Below the pieces are notes generated by a model. The model had not been told where the DNA came from, searched no databases, and worked only from the letters and a program-made list of their open reading frames with translations. 64,000 nucleotides of DNA. Origin: Dasypus novemcinctus. Taxonomy: Eukaryota; Chordata; Mammalia; Cingulata; Dasypodidae. The position numbers and the translations under genes are program-made. Positions 54,480 to 64,000 of the stretch are shown in pieces (position 1 is the stretch's first letter; the number at the start of each line of letters is the position of its first letter). The stretch is from positions 107,691,513 to 107,755,512 of the forward strand of contig NC_080677.1 in assembly GCF_030445035.2 (NCBI RefSeq). The letters are read 5' to 3'.

Positions 54480-54939
54480 GATTACAAGATAGGTGTAAAA
54501 AAAGTGAAACCAAAAGTAATGACTAAACTGGGTTTGAGTTGCTAAATTAAGCACTGTAATTGTATACTACCTCCCTAATGAATCCAGTGGTTTTAACTAA
54601 GGGCTGATGAGTTAAAAGTTTAGGGGTCTAATTTAGGGCTAACCACTGTTATGCTATTGACACTAAGCAAATAGTTTCTGTCTATCTCAGTTTTGCTCTT
54701 TGTGAAGGAATAGTGAAAAACATGACTATTATGGGAAAATAGTTCCAAAAATATGACTGTGGTCTGATGAAGAATATTTACCGAGCAAAAGCAGGTTCTT
54801 TCCCTCCTGATGTAGTTTAAAAGTCAATTCCTGAGATGCTGGGGTTTCAAAGAAGAAAAGGGTTCATTTGCACAAGCAAAGGAGTACAGGGACCTAATGG
54901 CCCCAAACTGCTTCCCTGCTTTTTAGGACTGTAGAGTTC

Positions 54940-55125
54940 CTTTGGATTCAAACGGGGGAGAGTGGAGTAGTTACCATCACAATAGTAAGCATACACACAG
55001 GTGAACCTAGTTTTGGAATAACCATAAATACAGATAAGATTGGTCTAGAATTACCATTACAATAGTAAGCATACACAAGGGTAAAGCTGAGTCTCGAAAA
55101 CCACAAACAAGGGTGAGACCAGTTT
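54940..55125 (+). repeat. Imperfect tandem duplication, unit about 80 bp
   Basis: CACAATAGTAAGCATACACA near 54977 recurs as TACAATAGTAAGCATACACA near 55058 with similar flanks. The surrounding AAAGAAGAAAAGGGTTCATT and CTTTTTAGGACTGTAGAG look like part of an unnamed LTR. Confidence 0.55.
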
Positions 55126-55208
55126 TGCTAGCTTCTATAATTTCAGGTATTAATTTTGGCTATTGATATTATAAAGGCATCTATATATGAAACAACTATT
55201 TGCTAATT

Positions 55209-55622
55209 CTTTTTTTTTTAAAGGATTTATTTTATTTATTCCCCCCCCTCCCCCGTGTCTGCTCTCTTTGTCCATTCACTGTATGTTCTTCTGTGTCCAC
55301 TTGCATTCTTGACATGCAGCACGGGGAAACTGTGTTGCTTTTTTTTGTTGCATCATCTTGCTGTGTCAGCTCTCTTTGTATGTGGTGCCACTCCTGGGCA
55401 GCCTGTGCTTCTTTTGCGTGGGGTGGCTGCCCTTGTGGGGTGCACTCCTTGTGCATTGGGCACCCCTATGTGGGGGACATCCCTTCGTGGCACAGCACTC
55501 CTTGCACGCAGCAACACTGCACATGGGCCAGCTCACCACACAGGTCAGGAGGCCCGAGGTATCGAACCCTGGACCCTCCATATGGTAGGTGAACGCTCTT
55601 ACAGTTGAGCCACAACCACTTC
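55209..55622 (-). mobile_element. Long DAS-type SINE, antisense
   Basis: Head with GGTTCGATACC, full body and tail. Target duplications are CTATTTGCTAATTCTT (55193-55208) and CTATTTGTTAATTCTT (55623-55638). Confidence 0.92.
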
Positions 55623-55929
55623 CCTATTTGTTAATTCTTAACCCTTGGTTGTAACTCTTCCCTCTTTGTTTTGTAAAATTCCCAATCTTGGGGATATTCT
55701 GGATGTGGATCTTTCTGTCTTCTTCATGTTAAAAAGGGGGTATCAGCATTATGGGGTAGTGGAATGAAGCTGGGTGTCATTCTTGAAAAGACTTACACTT
55801 CTGAGTTTCTGAGCTTATTTGTTATAGGATAATTCAGAAGTTTTCTGAAAAATAAACTTAATAAGTAAATTGAGAATTACAGGTTTAAATAAAAGGAGTA
55901 GGACTATGTTACATTGGGAAATAACTTTT

Positions 55930-56760
55930 ATAAATTTTGAATAGATCTGGAGTAGTCCTTAGGCTGGCAGTATACACTTTATCTGACTGAAGCCTGCATA
56001 AGAGTAACCTCCAGGATGACCTCCCGAGTCTATTTGCAATCTCTCAGCCATTAAACTTTATTCTTTGCATTTGATGAGTACATTTTAGAGCATTGCTACA
56101 CCACATGGACCATAATTCATGTTGTAGCTTACACTCTCCCCCAGTCAGTTCATTGGGTTATGGCAGGATATATAGTGTCCTGCATCTGTCCCTGCAATAT
56201 CATTGAGGACAACTCCAAGTCCTGAAAATGCCCCAATATCATACCTCTTTTTCCCTCTGCAATGAATGTACCACACTAATGAAGTTTTTGATGTGGAAGA
56301 GTGGGGGGTGTGGGGAGTAGAGTATATGGGAACCTCTTATATTTTTTAATTTAACATTTTGTGTGATCTATGTATCTTTAAAAAAAAAAGATAAAAAATG
56401 AAAAACAAAACAACAGTACAACATAGACTCTTATGCAGTAATAAAATCATCTTAAACCATTTTAAAAAACCCCACTTTATTCTGTTCTAGTTCTTTCCCC
56501 CCTTTTGGTCTAATCCCATGTTTTCAGGGAGGCCCATCCCTGAGAGTTGTCAAGTCCCATGTTGCCAGGAAAATATGTGGAAGCCATCTTCTACATTCCA
56601 GGAAAAACTTTATCCCTGGAAGTCCTGCCCTACCTAGGGAGAAGATAGTGAGAGTTTGGCTTAGGAGGCAGGCCACATATGAGTAACAAAGAGGTTCTCC
56701 AGGGGTGACTCAGGCATTAATTATAGTTGGGCTTAGCTTCATCATTACAGAAATAAGTTT
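55930..56760 (-). repeat. Antisense L1 3' UTR-like repeat with a sense L1 tail inside
   Basis: It matches the 40.8-42.1 kb repeat in order (CTCCAGGATGACCTCCCGAG, AGCTTACACTCTCCCCCAGT, GGAGGCCCATCCCTGAGAG, GTTTGGCTTAGGAGGCAGGC). At 56260-56400 a piece in the opposite sense (AATGTACCACACTAATGAAG to a short poly(A)) looks like an independent L1 3' end. Confidence 0.6.
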
Positions 56761-56815
56761 GATGAGTGCAAGTCTGGTGACCAAGGGTTCAGTTTACTAG
56801 CATGTTTCTTTTTTT

Positions 56816-57220
56816 TTAATTAAAAAAAAAATTTATTTCTCCCCCCCCGCCCCGAGTTGTCTGCTCTCTGTGTCCATTTGCTGTGTGTTCTTCTATGACT
56901 GCTTCTACCCTTATCAGCGGCACTGGGAATCTGTGTTTCTTTTTGTTGTGTCATCTTGCTGTGTCAGCTCTCTGTGTGTGCGGCGCCATTCTTGGGCAGG
57001 CAGCACTTTCTTTTGTGCTGGGCGGTTCTCTTTATGGGGCGCACTCCTTGTGTGTGGGGCTCTCCTATGTGGCGGACACCCCTGCGTGGCACAGCAATCC
57101 TTGCGTGCATCAGTGCTGCGCCTGGGCCAGCTCCACACGGGGCAAGGAGGCCCAGGGTTTGCACCGCGGACTTCCCATGTGGTAGGCGGGCGCCCTATCC
57201 ATTGGGCCAAGTCTGCTTCC
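56816..57220 (-). mobile_element. Long DAS-type SINE, antisense, variant head
   Basis: Head of the TTGGCCCAATGGATAGGGCG type. Perfect duplications ACTAGCATGTTTCTTTTT at about 56798 and 57221. Confidence 0.92.
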
Positions 57221-57239
57221 CACTAGCATGTTTCTTTTT

Positions 57240-58035
57240 CATAGGTTTACTTGCAAAGCTCTGGAATGTTGCATTAGAATTTTGGACTCCAAAGATGAAT
57301 AAGACAGGATCTCTGCACTGAAGGAAGTCAAGTTATAGGTGAAGAGACATATGTTTTTGTAAATATTTACAATATAGCAAGATAAGGACTAATAGGGGAT
57401 GTCCAAAATCCTGTGGTGACACAAAAAGAAAAAATAATGAGATAACAACAAAACAGGGAGCTGAGGTGGCTCATAGATTGAGCGCCTCTCTCCCACATGG
57501 GAGATCCCAGATTTAGTTCCCAGTGCCTCCTGAGGAGAGAAGATAAGCACACACAGAGAGCACACAGCAAGTGGACACAAAGAGCAGACAGAGAGTGCAA
57601 ACAATGGGGTGGGGGGAATAAATTTTTTAAAAAAATTCCTGTGGTGGCATTGAGGAGAGGGCAACCAGTTGTATCTAATTGTATAGGTTCCTATGAGTCT
57701 CTACGGAGGAGACTCTGTTTAGGTAGATTTTTAAAGGAAGTGTAGACATTTTCAGTGGATTAGGGTGGGACTGAAGAAAGAACATTTCATTTATGAAGAA
57801 CATTTGCAAATATATTGAGGGTGTAAGGACCAATATGTTGTTTTGAGAAATCTTTAAATAATCCAATATGTTTGCAATATGGAATATAAAGGGAAGTCCC
57901 AAGAAATGATGCTGGAGAGATAAGTGGTATATTTTAAAAGGCCTTATTTTAGGCTTTATTTTAGAATTTGGACTCTAGGAAATAAAGGAATGTCTTTGAA
58001 GTGTTTTAAGCAAGGGATGTTATTAAAACCAGACC
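57240..58035 (-). repeat. L2 element, antisense, split by a SINE
   Basis: Left piece AAGATGAATAAGACAGGATC to 57447. Right piece 57641-58035, with AAAAGGCCTTATTTTAGGC, TTTGGACTCTAGGAAATAAA and TGTTTTAAGCAAGGGATGTT. Confidence 0.55.
57450..57640 (+). mobile_element. SINE with the alternative 'gctgaggtggc' head, sense
   Basis: GGGAGCTGAGGTGGCTCATA and box-B-like ATTTAGTTCCCAGTGCC, then directly the tail module (AGCAAGTGGACACAAAGAGC, GTGCAAACAATGGGGTGGGG). It lacks the long GC-rich body, showing that this head can move with the tail alone. Confidence 0.8.
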
Positions 58036-58664
58036 AATCAAAGCCCTTCCTTATTATTATATTCCCCCCCACCACATTCTTTCTTTTCCTTTTATTTTCT
58101 TTCTCTCCTTGGGGTAGGAGAGACGAAGGGTGGGGAGCTGGGGAGCAGAATGAGAATCAGGACCAGAGGGGGCCCTAAGAGCAGGCTATCACTGAAGCCC
58201 ACCAGTAGAATCCTGGATGGGGCATGGGATCTAGTGGGGCTGTGGAAGCTTCCAGAAGTTCTCCCAGCCTTGGCTCTGACACCCACCCTCTGCCACTGGG
58301 CAATGGTGGCATTCCAGCTTCTAGGAGAGTATGGGGTGCCTGCTGTACTGTTGTCCCCTTCCTGCTCTAGTCTGTGTACTTGGGAGTAGAGTCTCCTTCA
58401 GTTTGGTCTCAGGAGCCAAGAGTTTATAGGTCCTGGGATGGTTTGGAGGAATATGGGTGACCCACCATGTTGGACCCTTAGATAAGACTGAGATGAAGAT
58501 GAGTAGAAATCATGTTCATCTGCAGTCAGTTTAAACTTGCTATACTACATGTGTTCTGGCCACTTGGACAACAAGCAGAAGCACTACCAATTCACCTGCT
58601 ATTCCATGCTGTGGTCCTTTCTGCCTTCTTCTTCAGGGTCTGAGAATGACAGTCTCCATGGAGT

Positions 58665-59245
58665 ACAGGCCTGTCACCCAAGAATATATGAAAAACCCAA
58701 AGCTAACATCATACTTGATGGAAGGCTGAAAGCTTTCCCTTGTTAGGAACAAGACAAGGATGCCCATTGTTACCACTGTTATTTAACATTGTACTGGAAG
58801 TTCTAGCCAGAGCAATAAGGCAAGAAAAAGAAATAAAAGGCACCCAAATTTGAGAAGAATTAAGTCTTTCCCTATCTATAGATGACATGATCCTTTATAC
58901 AGAAAAAATAATGAATAACGCTCCTAGAATTTATAGACATATTCAGCAAAGTAGCGGGATACAAGATCAACACCCCAAAATCAGTAGTGTTTCTATACAC
59001 CAGTAATGACCAATCTAAAGAGGAAATCAAGAAAAAAAAATCCATTTACTATTGTAATTGAAAAGATGAAATATATAGGAATAAATCTAACCAAGAATGT
59101 AAAGAACTTGTACAAAGCAACTATAAAATATTGCTAAAAAAAATCAAAGGAGACTTAAGTAAATGGAATGACATTCTGTGTTCATGTATTGGAAGACTAA
59201 ATATTGTTTACAGATTCAGTGCCATTCCATTAGAAATTTCAACAA
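58665..59245 (+). mobile_element. L1 ORF2 reverse-transcriptase fragment, sense
   Basis: CAAGACAAGGATGCCCATTG and AACATTGTACTGGAAGTTCT, then TATAGATGACATGATCCTTT, mark the RT palm region. The encoded text is interrupted by stops. Confidence 0.75.
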
Positions 59246-60257
59246 CCAAAAGGATTGTGGGAAGATTGCTTAGTAGGAAACTCCAGGACTCAGTCTTTCC
59301 ACCAGAACAACTCTTAAACATGCAGGAACTGTCTGAAACAACTATTTTGAAACTCTCAAGGCTAGAAGAACACTACAGCATCTAGGGAAGAGCAGAAGAG
59401 TCTAATAAATGATGGTAAAGAACAGGAAATTGGTCTCTCTGCATGGTGGCTACCAGTGCTCATCTCCCACCTTCATGGGAGGTCACCATAGGGCCCATTA
59501 CCTGGGTAGCTCACTGGCTACAGAAAGGGATGTGAAAATCCTCTTCCCCAAGACCAGGGATGGGTGTGGCTGATCACTGATAATGGCTTTTGATCAGGGA
59601 CTTCAGATCACTGGGGGCCAGACTCTGAGGGTGGCTATTGTTTCAACCATCCTTTACAAAGGCCATGGTAGAGGACACTTAATGATGCTGTGCTTCCTTA
59701 GGGCTGCAGAGGGAAATTAGGTGAAAAGCTGCATTTGCTGGGCAGGTCAAGAAAGCTCAGCTTTGGAGAGCCATAGAAGAAGGTCTTGATGCCCCTTCTG
59801 ACCCCCTCCCCAGGGGGCTTGGGAGCTGATATGTACCTCTTTTGTGTGTCCCTGGCCCTATTTCAGCTGGGAAATACTGGCTTGGGAAAGTCCTTTCCTG
59901 ACATGCCCCTTTTCCCAGAGTTTGTCCACTAGGCAAAAGCAGCTTGAGAAATAAATGAAGGAGTGTTGGAAACTATAGTGGGTGGACAATATGGAGCAGG
60001 CGTCAAACACCTGGGAGAGGGAGGTCTCCTTCCAGGGAAACAAGGAAAAATCAAACTCCTGTAAATGGAGAAACTCAAAAACAAAAAACAAGCAAGAGCC
60101 CAGGACAAGATGCAGTCCCAGAAAGACAGGGAATATCCTGTACACTACATTTGCCTTGTACAGACATTCCTGATAGGAAGGCTAAAGCTCAAGAAAATCT
60201 CTGTGTTATCACCAGCTGGTTAGATAATCAAGAAGCAGACATCTCAGGGAATATATC

Positions 60258-61266
60258 TATGGGAGTTTGATATTATTTATGAATTCCAAAAAGAGACATT
60301 AATTATGCTTGTAAGCTGGTCTCTTCCTCTGGGTGTGATATCCCTTTGTATTAAATTCAGAGGTTTCACATTTGCTTTATTAAATCAAGATTAGGGCTTT
60401 GATTTGACCACATCAATAGGGTATGCATGACTGAGTCCCTGACCCCTTAATTGACTGATAAAACAGACTCTCACACAGAAAGAGAGACACAGAAAAGATA
60501 CACAGAGGATCCTGTGGCCCTGGGAAGAGAGATAAGTCTAATAGTCTACCACTGACCTTGTGAGGAGAACAGAGCAGCTAAGCCTGGAAAGAAACAAGCC
60601 CTGGGGAGAGAAACCAGCCTTATGCTGGCCTACAGCTGAGTACAGAAGAAGCTGGGACCACTGAGCCTTAAGAGGAAGAAAGAAGGCTGAATCCTCACAG
60701 ACAGACCCACCATCTTATTTCAACACATAGCCAATGTCTTTGGGTGAGAAAGTACCTCTTATGGTACCTTGAGTTGGACTCTTTAGGGTCTTGTGACTGT
60801 AAACTTCTACCCCAAATAAATACCCCTTTAAAAGCTAACAGAGGGAAACGGACTTGGCCCAGTGGTTAGGGCGTCCATCTACCACATGGGAGGTCCGTGG
60901 TTCAAACCCCGGGCCTCCTTGACCCATGTGGAGCTGGCCCATGCACAGTGCTGATGCACGCAAGAAGTGCCGCGCCATGCAGGGTGTCCCCCACATAGGG
61001 GAGCCCATGCGCAAGGAGTGCACCCATAAGGAGAGCCGCCCAGTGTGAAGGAAAGTGCAGCCTGCCCAGGAATGGTGCCGCCCACACTTCCTGTGCCGCT
61101 GACCACAACAGAAGCAGACAAAGAAACAAGACGCAGCAAATAGACACAGAGAACAGACAACCGGGGGGGGGGGGGGGGGGTTAAATAAATAAATAAATCT
61201 TAAAAAAAAAAAAAGCCAACAGAGTTCTGATAATTTGTATCAGCACCTCTTTGGCTGACTAATACA
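60258..61266 (+). mobile_element. LTR-like element, family A copy 2, split by a SINE
   Basis: Same family as 47018-47539. It begins TATGGGAGTTTGATATTATT and ends GGCTGACTAATACA, with CCCAAATAAATACCC near the end. A perfect 5-bp duplication ATATC lies at 60253-60257 and 61267-61271. Without the SINE it is about 628 bp, longer than copy 1. Confidence 0.72.
60844..61211 (+). mobile_element. Long DAS-type SINE, sense, variant head, inside the LTR-like element
   Basis: GGAAACGGACTTGGCCCAGT, box B GGTTCAAACCC, body, an 18-base G run at 61163-61180, and TAAATAAATAAATAAATC before the poly(A). Target duplications are AAAGCTAACAGAG (60831-60843) and AAAGCCAACAGAG (61212-61224). Confidence 0.93.
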
Positions 61267-64000
61267 ATATCCAAGAATTAACATTTAAAAATACTAAAAT
61301 GTACAGTGTGTAACAAAAAAGTAGAAGGCAAACAAAGGTACAGGAAATGATGGCCCATCCAAGGAAGAGGATAAAGAATCCAGAAAACACCACAGAAGAA
61401 GAATGTGGACATACTGAACAAAGACTTTAAAATAACGATCGTGAAAATATGCAAGGAGATGAAAGAAAATAGAGAAAGAACTAAAGGATATCATAAAACA
61501 ATGACTGAGAGAAGATGAGAATCTTATTAAAGATAATTTTTTAAAAGGAATCAGACAGAAGCTATTGAAATTGAAGACTACAATTACTGAAATGAAGATT
61601 TCCTAGGAGGGTTTCAACAGCAGATTGGAGCTGGCAGAAGAAAGAATCAGTGAACTCAAAGGCAAGACAATTGAAATGATTCATGTTGGAGAACAGATAG
61701 AAAAAAGAAAAAGTAAAAGCAAAAATTAGCCTAAGAAACCTGGGATGCCCATCAAGCAGAACACTGTATGCATTATGGGAGTCCCAGAAAGATAGAAAAG
61801 AGAGGAAAGGGAAAGAAGGAATAGTTAAAGAAATAATGACAAAGAACTTTCCAAACTTAGCAAAAGATTTCAATATGTACATCCAGGAAGCCCAGAGAAC
61901 ACCAAACAGGTTAAACATGAAGTAAAATATACCCCATCATATATTGATCACACAATCAAATACAAAGGACAAGGAGATTGTTCTAAAAGCTGCCAGAGAA
62001 AAGCAACTTATACATACAAGGAGTCCCAGTTATATTCATGGCCTATTTCTCATCAGAAACCATGGAGGTAAGAAGGCAGTGAGTTGAAATACTTAAGGTG
62101 CTGAAAGAAAACAACTGCCAGCCAAGAATTTTGTATCTGGTGAGACTCTTTCAGAAATGAAGGAGAGATAAAGAATTCCCAAAAGAATAAAAGCTGAGGG
62201 AGTTCATCACCAGTAGGCCTGCCCTACAAGCAATGCTAAAGGGAGTTCTTCAGACTGAAAGGAAAGGACACTAGACAGTGGTTCAAAGCAGCGTAAAGAA
62301 ATAAAGATCTGTGGTAAAGGTAACCATTTGGTTTTTATAAATGCCAATATTGTTGTAGTGTACTATTTGGTATGTACTTCTACTTCTTAACTTACCACAG
62401 GTGCTAAAATGCAAATGCATAAAAGTAATGATAAGTCTGTGGTTTTACACATACACTGTACAAATATATAAATGGTGAAAAGTACAAAAAAAAGATGGGG
62501 GAACAGAAGAGTGTAGGAAAAGTATATGTGTATGCTATTGAAGTTAAATTCATATCAAACCAAATATCATTATTATGTATTTAGGATGTTAAATTTTACC
62601 CCATAGTAACCACAAGGAAAATAGATGAAAAATGTATCCATATAGAAAAGAGAAGGCATTCAATGTGGTGCAACACACACACACAAATAAAAATGTAGGC
62701 ATTAATTTATCCAAGGTGTTAATAATAGGGTGGTATATTGAGGAAAATAATATACCTTAATGTAGATTATGGACTGTAGTTAATACTATAATTACAGTTT
62801 TCTTTCATCAATTATAACAAAAGTACCACACTAATGCAAAGTATTAATTAAATCAGGGGTATGGGAAGGCTGTATATTTTACATGAGTTTTCTGTTAACC
62901 TACAACTTCCCTAATTAAAAAAAAAAATTCATTAATGGAAAAATTGAGGGGGGAAAAAGTTGTAAGACATATAAAAGCCAAATAGCAAAATGGCATAAGA
63001 AAGTCTTGCATTATCAGTCGTGATTTTAAATGTAAATGGTTCAAACTTTCCAGTCCAAAGGCAGATATTAGTGGAAAAGATAAAAAAAAAAAACATGACC
63101 CAACTATATGCTGTTGGCAAGAGACACACCTTAGATTCAAAGGTACAAGAAGGCTGAAATGTGAAAGTATGGTTAAAAATATACCATGCAAGTAGTAACC
63201 AAAAAAGAGCTGGAGTAGCTATACTAATATCAGATAAAATAGACTTTAAGTCAAAAACTGTTATGAGGGAAAGGATAGCCATTGTATACTAATAAAGAAG
63301 ATAATTATAAATATTCCATATACTATAACTATTATATAATATTATAGATATATATGCACCTAACAAGCACAAGGTATATTAGAAAATATGTTGAGGTAAA
63401 TGGAAATAAAAATACACCATACCAAAATTTATGGGATAAATGCTTACATTAAAAAAGAAGAAAGACTTCAAATCAGAGACCTCAGGTCAAATCTTGAAGA
63501 ACTAGTAAGAGAAGAGCAAACTAAACCCAAAGCAAGCAAAATGAAGGGAAAACAAATATTGAAGTAGTGATAACTGAAATAGAAAACAAAAAGAACAAAA
63601 CAAAAAAACAATAGAGAGAAGCATCAAAACCAAAAGTTGGTTCTTTGAAAATATCAACAAAACTGACAAACATTTAGGTCCTGACAAAAAAGAGAGAGGC
63701 TATAAATAACTAAAATTAGAAATGAAAAGGGTGATACTGAGCCCACTGAAATAAAAAAAAGACTATTAAAGGATAGGATGAACAACTGTATACCAATAAG
63801 TTAGGTAGCAGATGAAATGGACAAATTCTTAGAAAAACACATACTACCTACATTGGCTTAGGAAGAAGTCCTCAGAAAACCAATTACTAGTAAAGAGATT
63901 GAATCAGTAATCAAAAAACCTCCCAACAAAGAAAAGCCCAGGGCCAGTTTGGCCTCACAGGGAAATTCCACAAACACTCCAAGAAGACTCGCATCCAATT

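Larger units (their letters stand above)
11722..64000 (+). other. AHCYL2: AHCYL2 intron 1 (partial)
   Basis: It begins with GTACTGGGGC directly after the exon 1 Lys codon. Nothing resembling the next AHCYL2 exon (the QIQFAD-type segment) or any catalytic-domain exon occurs in the remaining 52 kb. That agrees with the very large first intron of this gene in other mammals. The contents are mostly retroelements. Confidence 0.85.
59246..64000 (+). mobile_element. Sense L1, 5' end to ORF2, running off the window
   Basis: Starts with a 5'-UTR-like GGATTGTGGGAAGATTGCTT. The ORF1 region around 61.75-62.05 kb translates partly to EIMTKNFPNLAKDFNMYIQE and AQRTPNRLN; ORF2 endonuclease-type sequence follows from about 62.94 kb. 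It is interrupted by the LTR-like element (60258-61266) and by a 3'-end L1 piece (about 62690-62935, GTACCACACTAATGCAAAGT to poly(A)). Frames are broken. Confidence 0.7.

Noticed and set aside
58530-58750. Possible extra exon (CTTCTTCTTCAG acceptor-like site and open frame)
   Set aside because: The frame continues into L1 ORF2 sequence and the peptide is not similar to AHCYL2 or another protein that I know.
8299-61180. Functional G-quadruplex loci at the long G/C runs
   Set aside because: Every run (for example 21980-21992 and 61163-61180) is the G stretch of a SINE tail. It is a family property with no sign of local function.

Overview
The window is vertebrate nuclear DNA, and by its repeats almost certainly armadillo (Xenarthra, most likely Dasypus). 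It holds many copies of a tRNA-Ala-derived SINE with a long GC-rich body and a G-run/A-rich tail, matching the DAS-SINEs described from the nine-banded armadillo. L1, L2, MIR, DNA-transposon fossils and LTR elements are also present. No bacterial or viral gene organisation, CRISPR array or complete RNA gene is present.

Region 1 (1-5990) is the 3' part of SMO (Smoothened), exons 6-12 by human numbering, on the + strand. The exons splice in frame from Val381 to a stop at 4897-4899, predicting a protein of about 789 residues. A 3' UTR of about 1.1 kb follows, with an AATAAA signal at 5969. Region 2 (5991-11250) is the intergenic interval: one MIR, one long DAS-type SINE, a CTCF-like motif near 7490, and then a CpG-rich promoter. 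Region 3 (about 11250-11721) is exon 1 of AHCYL2 (long-IRBIT). It encodes the 121-residue long-form N-terminus and ends at a GT donor. The SMO then AHCYL2 order on one strand is the order known from human 7q32.

Region 4 (11722-64000, over 80% of the window) is AHCYL2 intron 1. No further AHCYL2 exon was recognised. It is dominated by retroelement layers: a processed NFYB pseudogene on the minus strand (19.9-22.1 kb), a near full-length antisense L1 (29.9-36.9 kb), a second antisense L1 cut up by SINEs (37.2-39.8 kb), a degraded minus-strand endogenous retrovirus with two LTRs (50.68-54.48 kb), two copies of an LTR-like family with perfect 5-bp target duplications (47.0 and 60.3 kb), and a sense L1 running off the right end (59.2-64 kb). 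Long tRNA-derived SINEs are strongly biased to the antisense orientation.

The two genes are functionally independent: SMO is a Hedgehog-pathway 7TM receptor at the primary cilium, and AHCYL2 is an IP3-receptor and ion-transporter regulator. I found no undescribed coding system. The items most worth a second look are the LTR-like family, the tRNA-Arg-like primer site of the old provirus, the modular heads of the SINEs, the inverted template-switch footprint in a MIR, reuse of SINE target sites, and an in-frame upstream ATG in AHCYL2 exon 1.
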